Shown here: piece after piece, positions 30,984-40,100 of the stretch
Numbering within the stretch: position 1 is the first letter of the stretch
How the letters are laid out: each line of letters opens with the position of its first letter
NCBI RefSeq assembly: GCF_036711975.1
Contig: NC_091971.1
Coordinates: 27,597,501-27,661,500 of the forward strand
DNA from: Onthophagus taurus
Taxonomy: Eukaryota; Arthropoda; Insecta; Coleoptera; Scarabaeidae
Length of the DNA stretch: 64,000 nucleotides
Direction: 5' to 3'
Position numbers and translations under genes: made by a program
Notes under the pieces: model-generated
Told to the model about the DNA's origin: nothing
The model's database searches: none
Seen by the model: the letters and a program-made list of their open reading frames with translations, nothing else

Positions 30984-31120
30984 CTTTTCTTTACAATGAA
31001 TGAATGCTTAATGACTAAAATTTGTATTTACTTTAGAGTTTATTGGAACTGTTTTTTAACATGTAAATTTTAAAAGATCGGTTTTTAAATGATCTGTTTT
31101 ATCAGATCAGCCAGCCGTTC

Positions 31121-31495
31121 TTATCGGTTGTAACACCGATACTTTTTTTTCGGATTCTTCAAACCGAAACCCAATTTTCGTTTTACTTTCATTGCGTTAG
31201 TAACAAACCATGCGTTAGCTTTTTCACCAAAAGATGAATCTTTCGCTAATACTCTTTTCCATTCTTCTTCGGCTAATACTTTATCTGCTTTATGTCGATT
31301 GTGTAAATCTGTGTATTGTGTATATGCTAAATCATGACGTTTACATGCTCTATCAAGCTTATTAATACCAGGATCTCCACGTGCTAATCGTTTCATGAGA
31401 TTTGTCCCAGGTCCACAAAACTGATAGCCGGGCAAATGCAGCTCTCCACCTGTTCGTATCACTAACATGACTGATATAGAAACATACACAATCAC
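31121..31495 (-). CDS. Polinton phospholipase A2-like protein (parvovirus VP1u type)
   Basis: 124 residues; a hydrophobic start is followed by the PLA2 signature. The calcium-binding loop (YQFCGPGTNL, residues 24-33) and the catalytic His54-Asp55 pair (DRACKRHDLAY) are as in the PLA2 domain of parvovirus VP1 and related virus proteins. The C-terminus is basic (KVKRKLGFGLKNPKKKYR), fitting a virion or nuclear location. In parvoviruses this activity opens the endosomal membrane during entry; by analogy it may do so here. Its start overlaps the ATPase stop codon by 4 bases (31492-31495). Intact. Confidence 0.88.
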   Translation of the reverse strand: MIVYVSISVMLVIRTGGELHLPGYQFCGPGTNLMKRLARGDPGINKLDRACKRHDLAYTQYTDLHNRHKADKVLAEEEWKRVLAKDSSFGEKANAWFVTNAMKVKRKLGFGLKNPKKKYRCYNR

Positions 31496-32184
31496 AATTT
31501 TATATAGTAATGAAATCCATTACGATATCTACCATCATTCATATCGTCCTCCTTATTGATTACAAAAAATCCGAATCTATCTTTCCAACACATTGCACAC
31601 ATTTTCTTAAAAACATTGAATTTCATATCGGTTGTTACGTGATCATTATAAATATGTCTTAAATTTAGGTCATCTTGTTTGAAAAGTATTAAAAAGTTTG
31701 CATTATCACGTATTAAATGTTTTGGAATATGTGTGTAACTCTGACATAAATAAAAACTATCTATTGCCTTATGTCGTCCCATACAGAAATAATCACGAAT
31801 AATTGACTGTTTATCGCATGCTACATCATCAAATATAAAAACTGAATCTTCATTTGCTTTAGAGGGATGCATTATGTCATCACTACTGCTATACTCATAA
31901 TATCCTAAACCTTTTATAGGCTGCAGCAATTTTCTCAAATATTCATATTTGTTTTGATACAATGACTTTGAATACACATACACATTTTTAAATGATATTC
32001 CATTAGGATCCTGTAATAAACTAATTATCAGATTTGTTTTACCAGAGCTAGAAGGTCCGGATATTATGCAACGTAGATTATTTGGAAATAAATAACTATG
32101 CTTTCTGTTTTGAGGTGATTGATTGTTAAATTGTATTGTTACATCATCAACATCTAATGTGTAAGGTTGTTTTATCACTTTCAT
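31492..32184 (-). CDS. Polinton DNA-packaging ATPase (FtsK/HerA type)
   Basis: 230 residues. Walker A is at 43-50 (GPSSSGKT) and Walker B near 114-120 (VFIFDDV), with typical spacing for A32-like/adenovirus IVa2-like packaging ATPases. The following MGRHKAIDSFYLCQSY segment contains the Gln-x-Tyr sensor region common in this family. It would pump DNA into the capsid. It is the first gene of the leftward block; the divergent neighbour (pX-like, 32267) starts 82 bp away, so 32185-32266 probably holds a bidirectional promoter. Intact. Confidence 0.95.
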   Translation of the reverse strand: MKVIKQPYTLDVDDVTIQFNNQSPQNRKHSYLFPNNLRCIISGPSSSGKTNLIISLLQDPNGISFKNVYVYSKSLYQNKYEYLRKLLQPIKGLGYYEYSSSDDIMHPSKANEDSVFIFDDVACDKQSIIRDYFCMGRHKAIDSFYLCQSYTHIPKHLIRDNANFLILFKQDDLNLRHIYNDHVTTDMKFNVFKKMCAMCWKDRFGFFVINKEDDMNDGRYRNGFHYYIKL

Positions 32185-32266
32185 GTTTATAGTATAACTG
32201 ACTTTTATATAATTTTGAAATTGAATATATAATGCTCATTTGTATGTTTACCATTGAAGTGGTCGG

Positions 32267-32716
32267 ATGATCATGAAGAAAAGAATAAGTGGAAACGCAA
32301 TTTCTTTTAATAGAGCCGTTAAAAATGCTAAAATAAAATTAAAAGAGTCAAGCACTAATGATTTGAAATCTGCTACAAAGTTAGCTTTACGTGCCGTAAA
32401 AGGTATTGCCAAAAAGAAACTTCGTTCTAGAGTTATTACAGTTCCAAAAAGCGGTGGTATACTTCCGCTTATTCCAATTTTTGCTGGATTAAGTGCATTA
32501 GGAGCTCTAGCAGGTGGCACTGCTTCCGTTGTAAGTGCTGTCAATAAAGCGAAGCAAGCACAAGCGGCACTCAAGGAAAGCCAAAGACATAATCAGACAA
32601 TGGAATCAATAGCTTTAGGTAAAGGTCTGTATTTAAAACCATATAAAAAAGGATTAGGTGTTTTTTTAAAGAAACGCCAAAAAAAACCATACAACAACAA
32701 CAACAGAAAGCGCTAA
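32267..32716 (+). CDS. Polinton pX/pVI-like basic virion protein
   Basis: 149 residues with three parts. The N-terminus is basic (residues 1-60). A Gly/Ala-rich hydrophobic segment follows (GGILPLIPIFAGLSALGALA, about residues 64-83) and could enter membranes. An amphipathic region comes next (KAKQAQAALKESQRHN), then the conserved GKGLYLKPYKKGLG block. This pattern recurs in arthropod Polintons and resembles adenoviral minor core or pVI-type proteins. In many Polintons this domain is, as I recall, fused to the protease in one frame. Here its frame ends NNNNRKR-stop and the protease lies in the -1 frame (see the next gene). Two start Met are close (M1 and M3). Confidence 0.75.
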   Translation: MIMKKRISGNAISFNRAVKNAKIKLKESSTNDLKSATKLALRAVKGIAKKKLRSRVITVPKSGGILPLIPIFAGLSALGALAGGTASVVSAVNKAKQAQAALKESQRHNQTMESIALGKGLYLKPYKKGLGVFLKKRQKKPYNNNNRKR

Positions 32717-33066
32717 CAAACGTTGACTTGATACGTTATGTAAAAATGTTGGGGATACCAGAGTTTAGAGGGATATTCATGCAAGATAAATTACCTCTGC
32801 GTATTAATAATAATGAAAGAGGTATTATTAACTTGGATAGTGTGAAAGGACCTGGCACTCATTGGACAGCCTATATTAAGAAAGGAAATATAATTAATTA
32901 TTTTGATAGTTTTGGTAATTTAAAACCAAGTAAAAAAATTGTAAACTATTTTAAGAGTGCTGGAAATAATGTAATTATTAAATACAATCACAATCAATAT
33001 CAAACCTATAACACAAGTAATTGTGGTTATTTATGTTTAAATTTCTTATCATCAAACACATTATAG
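32647..33066 (+). CDS. Polinton cysteine protease (adenain-like)
   Basis: The conserved domain lies at about 32728-33066. It has the adenain-type residues His (GTHWTAY), Asp (NYFDSFG), Gln (NQYQTY) and Cys (SNCGYLC) in the right order, and would mature virion proteins. The frame is open from 32647 but contains no ATG until 32746, inside the conserved start of the domain, so the true start is unclear. The upstream gene ends in the other frame at 32716, and a T TTT TTA heptamer lies in the upstream frame at 32662-32668, exactly where a -1 shift would enter this frame. An indel mutation or assembly error in the T- or A-run is the alternative. Confidence 0.88.
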   Translation, partial: KRIRCFFKETPKKTIQQQQQKALTNVDLIRYVKMLGIPEFRGIFMQDKLPLRINNNERGIINLDSVKGPGTHWTAYIKKGNIINYFDSFGNLKPSKKIVNYFKSAGNNVIIKYNHNQYQTYNTSNCGYLCLNFLSSNTL

Positions 33067-33082
33067 CTCCAACACTTAAAGC

Positions 33083-33793
33083 ATGTGGACGTTCGATTTA
33101 GTAGGAAAAACATCTGTTCTAACAGCAAATTACCACCCCACAATAGAACTGAATCCTAATTATCAATATGAACTGGCACTTGTAAGCTTTGATGGGTACA
33201 ACTCAATTCCAAATATAGATGAAACAAATAATTGCTTAAAAATAGATAATGTGTTGATATCAATACCAACAGGATCTTATGAATTAAAACACATTTCGAA
33301 TGCCATTAATGAACAACTAAAGAAGAATAATATTGAAGATACAAATTTTAGTATAGAGGCAAATGAAGATACATTACAAGCAGTGGTTACATGTGCTAAA
33401 ATAGTTGATTTTAATGTAGACAATTCTATGTCAACAATACTAGGTTTTAATAAATCAGATGTGTTAGATCCGAACAAATCTCCACATAATAGTCAAAATA
33501 TTGTAGATATATTTAAAATAAATTCTATACAAATACAATGTAACATAACACATGGAGCTTATCATAATGACGTACCTGCACACACCATCTACTCATTTTT
33601 CCCTACAGTACCTAAAGGTTATAAAATATCGGAAACCCCTCACAATTTAATATATATGCCTCTGAATACACAAATAATTGATAATATTACTCTTAAAATA
33701 GTTGACCAGAATGGATTGTTGGTCAATTTCAGAGGAGAAGTCATTAAGGTAAGACTACATTTAAAACCCTCTAGTTATTACAATGGTTCTTAA
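33083..33793 (+). CDS. Polinton minor capsid protein (penton, single jelly roll)
   Basis: 236 residues beginning MWTFDLVGKTSVLTANYHPT. The pattern of an N-terminal strand, a PTIELNPNYQYELALVSF segment, SIPNID and IPTGSYEL is that of the Polinton PX/minor capsid protein, which forms pentons at the capsid vertices. The C-terminal part has alternating hydrophobic strands (TLKIVDQNGLLVNFRGE, VIKVRLHLKP), as expected for a jelly roll. It starts 17 bp after the protease and overlaps the next small gene by 11 bp, suggesting one late transcript. Intact. Confidence 0.9.
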   Translation: MWTFDLVGKTSVLTANYHPTIELNPNYQYELALVSFDGYNSIPNIDETNNCLKIDNVLISIPTGSYELKHISNAINEQLKKNNIEDTNFSIEANEDTLQAVVTCAKIVDFNVDNSMSTILGFNKSDVLDPNKSPHNSQNIVDIFKINSIQIQCNITHGAYHNDVPAHTIYSFFPTVPKGYKISETPHNLIYMPLNTQIIDNITLKIVDQNGLLVNFRGEVIKVRLHLKPSSYYNGS

Positions 33794-33917
33794 GGTTAAG
33801 CGTAATATAAATGCTACAACTACATCTAATATTTTTAATCATCTTCAAACTGTGAAACATCTAACACCTCAAAACAAACAATTTCTTCTGTCATTAGGAT
33901 TAAAATTAATAAAATAA
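33783..33917 (+). CDS. Small basic Polinton peptide, 44 residues
   Basis: A short frame from ATG 33783 (MVLKVKRNINATTTSN) to TAA 33915-33917, overlapping the end of the penton gene and ending 16 bp before the major capsid start. The LKRN-x-NA-x-TT start and HLTP-x-N-x-x-FL-x-SLG-x-K end are patterns I recall between the two capsid genes in other insect Polintons. That makes it more likely a real gene than chance. Function is unknown; its size and charge suggest a virion cement or core peptide, which is inference. Confidence 0.55.
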   Translation: MVLKVKRNINATTTSNIFNHLQTVKHLTPQNKQFLLSLGLKLIK

Positions 33918-33933
33918 TAATAATAATAATAAT

Positions 33934-35136
33934 ATGAGCATCTTAAGCGTTTCGGACAAGCTTGAATTTGATAATTCACTTGTGAGGCTTCAGTATCATA
34001 ATCATTTACCTTACTCATCAAATTCGTTTAACAATAGTGATGAAATACGTATTGCAATCCAACAACAGGACATTTACACTTTACCAAGCCAATCGTTTAT
34101 TTACGTACAAGGGAAACTATTGAAAGGTGATGGAACCGTTGATAAAAATGCAAAATTAACAGTAAATCCAGTCGCTCATATGTTTAGTGAAATACGATTT
34201 GAATGTGGAGGTAATGTAATTGATAGAGTTAGAAATCCAGGAATAGCTAGCACATTAAAAAATCTTTGTTCGTTAACAAGGTCTGAATACTATCATTCTT
34301 CTAACGCTGGTTTTGAATATTTAAACATTAAGATAAATGAAACTACAGGTGATTTTGATTTTTGTGTTCCCTTGAAATACTTTCTTGGTTTTGCTGAAGA
34401 CTATAATAAAATCCTGATAAATCTACGTCAAGAATTGGTGTTAGTACGCAGTAATTCAGATAATAATGTCATTGAATGTCCTACACCTAATATGAAGATT
34501 ATTATTAATAAAATTGTGTGGAAGGTACCACACGTGTCGGTGGCTGATGTAGAACGATTGAAACTTTTAGAGCATATAGAACAAGGAATTGAATTATATA
34601 TGGGATTTCGTTCATTTGATTTACATGAGTATCCATCATTACCAAAAAGTAAACAGCACTCATGGACAATTAAAACATCTACACAATTGGAAAAACCTCG
34701 TTACTTAATATTAGGATTTCAAACCAATAGAAAAGATGATGCAAAAGTTTCAGCATCTCTATTTGATCATTGTAATTTAACAGATATGAAAGTGTTCTTA
34801 AATAGTGAAAAATATCCCTATGAACCATTACATTTAAATTTTAAAACTGGTCAAATTGCAGTTTTATATGAAATGTATTGTAACTTTGCAAAGTCCTATT
34901 ACGATCGAGAGCTTGCAGAACCAATGTTTAACAGAGACACATTTTTAGCAAATACACCGATTATTGTTATTGATTGTTCACGACAAAATGATATTTTAAA
35001 TGTTGGAACCGTTGATATTCGCATTGAATTTGAAACGAGCGAAGATATACCTAATAATACTACCCTTTACTGTTTAATCTTGCATGATCGTGTTTTCAAA
35101 TATGTTCCTCTAACTGGTATGATTAATCAAATATAG
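33934..35136 (+). CDS. Polinton major capsid protein (double jelly roll)
   Basis: 400 residues from ATG 33934. Length and features fit the Polinton PY/hexon-like major capsid protein that forms the capsid facets: an N-terminal segment (SVSDKLEFDNSLVRLQYH), strand-rich halves, HSWTIKTSTQLEKPRYLILGFQ in the middle, NLTDMKVFLNSEKYPYEPL, and the end VFKYVPLTGMI. It follows the penton gene on the same strand. A short copy of its C-terminal sequence lies directly downstream (35165-35220). Intact. Confidence 0.92.
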   Translation: MSILSVSDKLEFDNSLVRLQYHNHLPYSSNSFNNSDEIRIAIQQQDIYTLPSQSFIYVQGKLLKGDGTVDKNAKLTVNPVAHMFSEIRFECGGNVIDRVRNPGIASTLKNLCSLTRSEYYHSSNAGFEYLNIKINETTGDFDFCVPLKYFLGFAEDYNKILINLRQELVLVRSNSDNNVIECPTPNMKIIINKIVWKVPHVSVADVERLKLLEHIEQGIELYMGFRSFDLHEYPSLPKSKQHSWTIKTSTQLEKPRYLILGFQTNRKDDAKVSASLFDHCNLTDMKVFLNSEKYPYEPLHLNFKTGQIAVLYEMYCNFAKSYYDRELAEPMFNRDTFLANTPIIVIDCSRQNDILNVGTVDIRIEFETSEDIPNNTTLYCLILHDRVFKYVPLTGMINQI

Positions 35137-35164
35137 ATTTACACTTTTACTGTAACATTCAAAC

Positions 35165-35220
35165 ATGATCGCGTGCTAAAATATGATCGACTACCTTTAA
35201 CGGGAATGATTCGTTCTCTG
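35165..35220 (+). repeat. Partial duplicate of the major capsid gene 3' end
   Basis: ATGATCGCGTGCTAAAATATG followed by ACCTTTAACGGGAATGATTC would encode HDRVLKY ... PLTGMIR. It matches the capsid protein C-terminus (HDRVFKYVPLTGMI) at 35083-35127, with many third-position changes. It lies in the gap before the next gene and has no start of its own. Confidence 0.6.
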
Positions 35221-35255
35221 TGTGTCAGTTGTGAAGTAACATCTCAGCAGTTAGG

Positions 35256-35774
35256 ATGTGGATTCTCGATGTGCAAGGTTTTCAATTAAAATATAGCAGT
35301 GAATTTATCTGTAAAGAACTTGCGCTAATGAACGTTCGTGATTGTTGTTGCAAAATCCACGCTATTTTTAAATTTGGTATAAATTTAAGTGAATTCAAAG
35401 ATGAACAACAGAAACATCTTCGTTATACTACCAATTTTATTCATGGTCATAATTGGAATGATGGTGAAATTCCATATACTGATTTAAACAAAATTTTACA
35501 CGAAAGCGGACTTCATGAAAAATCTTATATACTAGTGAAAGGATTACAAAAGCAACAGTGGTTACAGCAGCTACTGCCAAATTTTGAAAATATTAAAAAT
35601 ATAGAAGAAATAGGATACACATCATCGATTAAAGGAAGTTGTTGTGATGCCAATCACTGTCATAACCATCACAATAATAATTTAAACTGTGCTCTTCAGA
35701 ATGTACACTTGCTACAAAAGTGGATTAATTTGAATAGTGTTACTTCTGAATGGTTTGATTATCATCAAGCCTGA
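35256..35774 (+). CDS. Polinton protein of unknown function, 172 residues
   Basis: I cannot name it. It begins MWILDVQGFQLKYSSEFICKE, followed by KELALMN. It has a His-containing middle (FIHGHNWNDGEIPY), a segment SYILVKGLQKQQWLQQLL and a Cys/His-rich C-terminus (CCDANHCHNHHN, then CALQNVHLLQKW). The order strand-Asp, Lys-Glu, long helix, second strand and late Cys/Asn block is reminiscent of RNase H-fold or DEDD exonuclease-like proteins, but the usual acidic residues are not all present. It sits between the capsid genes and the polymerase, on the same strand. Intact. Confidence 0.65.
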   Translation: MWILDVQGFQLKYSSEFICKELALMNVRDCCCKIHAIFKFGINLSEFKDEQQKHLRYTTNFIHGHNWNDGEIPYTDLNKILHESGLHEKSYILVKGLQKQQWLQQLLPNFENIKNIEEIGYTSSIKGSCCDANHCHNHHNNNLNCALQNVHLLQKWINLNSVTSEWFDYHQA

Positions 35775-36425
35775 TCTTTGGTGTGTTAACATAATTTCTC
35801 AAACTATATATTAATAAAATTATTTGTAAAATTAGGATCTGACTTTGGTTTTTATTATTTTATAGAAATAAACAGATATGTATTAGATTTATATTATTTT
35901 TTTTATTTATAACGCTAAAGAAACTTACTACTCATCTCTATTTAGTTAGTCTCTATTTAGTACTCGAAGATGATTGAGGACTTATTTACTTACTACTGAA
36001 ATTGAATGGAATATATATATATATATAACCGTTGATTTGAGGGAAATGATTTTTAAACAAAAGTATTTATTAACCTACTAAACACAAATGAAAGGTAAAC
36101 TAACATATTTCAACATATTTTTTTAAATATTGAGTGTTTGTTAATATTTTGAAAATAAACAGATTAATAATATATAACCGTTGAGTTGCGGAAACGATTT
36201 TTATACAAAAGTAGTTATGACCTAATAAACACAAGTGAAAGGCAAAAACTATCAACACATATCAACATATTTTTTTAATACTCTGAAAGCAAACAGATGA
36301 AAAAATGATAATTTTTACATGAATTATTTTTATAAGAAATCATAATATAAATACATCACCTTAAAAGATATAAGTCAGTTCAAGAAATAACACCAATAGC
36401 AACAGTCAACCACATAAAGAAGACC
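35775..36425. other. Non-coding interval with a tandem repeat, inside the Polinton
   Basis: No gene. It is AT-rich, contains an (AT)n run near 36010-36026 and a ~150-bp imperfect tandem duplication. It separates the structural gene block from the replication genes and could hold a promoter. Confidence 0.55.
36021..36300. repeat. Imperfect ~150-bp tandem duplication
   Basis: Unit 1 (36021-36168) and unit 2 (36171-36300) share, in order, TATATAACCGTTGA, ACAAAAGTA, ACACAA-TGAAAGG, AACATATTTTTTTAA and AACAGAT. Unit 2 has short deletions. Confidence 0.75.
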
Positions 36426-36713
36426 ATGGATAGTCTAAGATTATTGAACAACACATCTAAGGGATTTGGAAAATTGAACCAATTGCAGAAGGAAAAAAGG
36501 TATAAAATTATTAACTTTAAAATAATAACAACAAGATTTGGAGACGCGGTTCTGGTGAATTTATTGGATGAAGGAGATGTTATTTTACCAAAACGGTTTA
36601 ACAATTTAAAGGACAATTTGGATGAGTTAAACGAAAATCTGCTAACAAAAGACATATATTTAGTTATAAAAAATTCAACTTCAACATATCTAGAAGTTGA
36701 ATTTATAGAATAG
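36426..36713 (+). CDS. Polinton conserved small protein (possible DNA-binding)
   Basis: 95 residues beginning MDSLRLLNNTSKGFGKLNQL. The sequence KIINFKIITTRFGDAVLVNLLDEGDVILPKRF is beta-rich and resembles proteins repeatedly found just upstream of PolB in insect Polintons; such a layout would fit an OB-fold single-strand-binding protein, which is inference. After the stop, an open stretch at 36761-36861 begins at a good acceptor (TTGTTACAG ending 36760) and encodes a basic helix, so an alternative spliced C-terminus is possible. Confidence 0.7.
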   Translation: MDSLRLLNNTSKGFGKLNQLQKEKRYKIINFKIITTRFGDAVLVNLLDEGDVILPKRFNNLKDNLDELNENLLTKDIYLVIKNSTSTYLEVEFIE

Positions 36714-37164
36714 TATATTAATAAGTGTATATTGTATATTGTTACAGACAACGTCTCATAAAACTTCATTACAATATTAAAAACACACTAAGTAATTTGG
36801 ATAAAAGAATGAAATATTATGAAATGTTGGAAATGTTTAAGAAAATAAAGATCAATAAATAGTGTATAAATCGATATATTTGTTTTATTTGTTAGTATTA
36901 TGTATGTCAATTCGAAAGTGATAATTGTTTCAATTAAACAGTTTCACAACAATTAAAATATAAACTGTATAAATCAATACATTTTTTTATTCTATTTACT
37001 AATACTTATTACGTAAGCATAATCCCCTACTATACACCTACTATAGCGATAAAAAAACGATTCATATATATTAGAATCAAGTCGTTGGTGAAAGTTAGTT
37101 ACAGTACGCAAGTTAAGTAGATCCTTTGATAAAAATTTATCATTGCGTTTATATTTTTAAGAAA

Positions 37165-40100
37165 ATGTTTTCTTGTGAAAAATGTCAACAAGTGTTTTCA
37201 TTAAAATGCAATTTGAATCGACATATGCGTAATAAGCATTGTGTCGGACTGCAACTCATATGCTCAATATGTCAAAAAAAATTCAGGCGACAAGATGCCT
37301 TTGTTCAACATCAGAGAAGTATCCATGGTATTGAACCTCAACGAAAAGATCCACTACCAAATTTAATACAAAATTCAACACATCAAGATTTCGATGAATC
37401 AGCAGCAAGTACGTCAGCTTCGAAAAGTAAGATTAAATTAACAAATAAACTATGTGACGTATGTGGAAAGTTCTTCTCATCTCACGCAACCCTTGCGGCA
37501 CATCTTCGATCAGAACACATAACATCTATCGAAAAGGATGTTGAGCAAGTATCAACGTGTTACAAAAATCGTGTTGCCTGCTATAAAATTGGGGGAGTTG
37601 AAGCCGACGATGATATTCCATCATACCTCACAAGATCCCGAGAAACGGTTCGTAGACTTATAAACAATTATATTAGTGATATTAGAGGATTAGTTAAAGC
37701 TCAAATTGAACTATTGGCTGTTTTTATAAAATCCAGCTTTAATGAAAACGGTGAAGAGGGAGTGATAGCCTCCATGAAGAATTTCAATACAAAATTTAAA
37801 GTAATTACGTCTATAACCTTCGAGGAAATTTACGATAAGATGATTAGAGATATTATAAAACAGAGTGAGGATTTCCAGGAGCAAGGGTCTGGATGGGCTT
37901 TCTTCTCCGTATCACACCTTTTGCTTAACGTTAACAAATTCCAACCAATACCTGGATCATCATATATTCGTTTACCTTCGGAAATTATTAATAAAAAAGC
38001 CTGTATCAATATAAAGAATAATGATAACGCTTGTTTTGCATGGTGTTTGACGGCGGCTCTTCATCCCGCTCAAATAAGTAAGGTTCGTACTTCAAGCTAT
38101 CCTCATTACTCTCAAGTGCTAAATTTAGAAGGTATAACGTTTCCCGTTCATTTAAAAGATATATCCAAAATAGAAACTTTAAATAATTTAAGTATTAACG
38201 TTTACGAATTAGTTTTTGATTCCATTAATTATACCTACAATGTGGAAGGACCCATTCATTTTACTAAAAATAGACGAGATACACATGTGAATTTATTATA
38301 TTTATTTAATAATGGAATAGGGCATTTTGTTTTAATCAAAAATTTATCACGACTTATTTCTAAGCATATAGCAAATCATAACGGCGCAATACGTCTTTGC
38401 GACGGGTGTTTAACTCGGTTTTCATCTGCCGACAAATTATCTAGACATCAACAATACGATTGCAACCATATAACGACCATTTTACCATCGAAGAATTTAA
38501 AATCAATACCCAATTTTATGGGAAATTTAATGCCGGAAAATATTTTGGAATTTAATAATTATAAAAATACTCAAATGGTTCCATTTGTTATTTACGCTGA
38601 TTTTGAATCAATTTTAAAACCAATCGAGCACTGTGAACCCGATTTCTCCAAGTCTTTTACAGAAAAAGTTGACATACATCAACCATACAGTTTTGCATAC
38701 TATATCGTTTCTACTGTAGATGGTACTTGTTGTAAATTTGAAACCTATACCGGCCTCGACTGTCCCAAAGTTTTCATTTTAAAATTAATGGAAGATGTTA
38801 GATATATTTATCACAAATATATAAAATATGTAAAACCCATGACCCCCTTAACTGTTGAAGAACAAGTTGCATTTGAAGCAACAAACATTTGTCACATCTG
38901 TAAAACACCTTTTGGAGAAGATGTAGTTAAGGTGCATGATCATTGTCATATAACTGGTAAATATAGGGGCCCAGCCCATGTTGTATGTAATCTTAACTTT
39001 AAAATTCCCAAATTTATCCCTGTATTCCTACATAATTTCAGCTGTTATGATGCACATTTATTTGTTAAAGAGATGGCTGACATTGAGGATGTCAATGGTA
39101 TTGATGTTTTACCTAATAATAAAGAAAAATATATAAGTTTCAGTAAAAGCGTGCTAGTTGATCAGATACAGAATCAATCCCGTTTTGAAAATCGGTTCAT
39201 GAAATTACGTTTTTTGGATTCATTTCGATTTATGGCATCCTCACTCGATTCATTGTCGAGTAATCTTGTAGAGGAGGATTTCGTTCATGTACGAAAATTT
39301 TTCCCATGTAATAAGCAATTTCAATTATTAAAGAGAAAGGGTATATTTCCCTATGGCTATATAGATTCACTTGAAAAATTAAGTGAAACATCATTACCAC
39401 AAAAATCCGGGTTTTTTAACAAATTAAGTTTTGAAAATATAACTGATAAAGATTATTTACACGCTCAAACAGTTTGGCAAACATTTCAGTGTCAAAATTT
39501 AAAAGATTACTCTGACCTATACCTCAAGACCGATGTTCTTTTGTTAGCAGATGTTTTTGAAAAATTTAGACGCGTTTGTTTTGAAACTTATGGATTGGAC
39601 CCAGCACATTATTACACCACACCAGGACTCACTTGGGATGCAATGTTAAAATTTACAAAAATTAAACTTGAATTATTGACTGATGTAGATCAAGTCCATT
39701 TCATTAAAAAAGGCATTCGTGGGGGTATTTCGCAGTGCTCATTACGTCATGCTAAAGCTAATAATAAATATATGGATAATTATGACTCCAATTCTCCTTC
39801 GAAATATCTAATGTATTGGGACGCTAACAATTTGTATGGTTGGGCAATGTCACAACCGATGCCCTATGGAGACTTTAAATGGTTAGATGATACTGAAATT
39901 CAAAATTTAAATTTTAATCATGTATCCGATGAAGCTGATTATGGTTACATTTTGGATGTTGATATTGAATATCCTCATTATTTACACGATATACACAATG
40001 ATCTACCTTTTCTCGCAGAAAACATATGTCCTCCCAACAGCAGTAACAGTGAGAGCGAGAAAAGATTAATTCCAAATTTATTTAACAAGAAAAATTATAT

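Noticed and set aside
36010..36026. (AT)n run as a possible microsatellite locus of interest
   Set aside because: Short and common in AT-rich DNA; not informative by itself.
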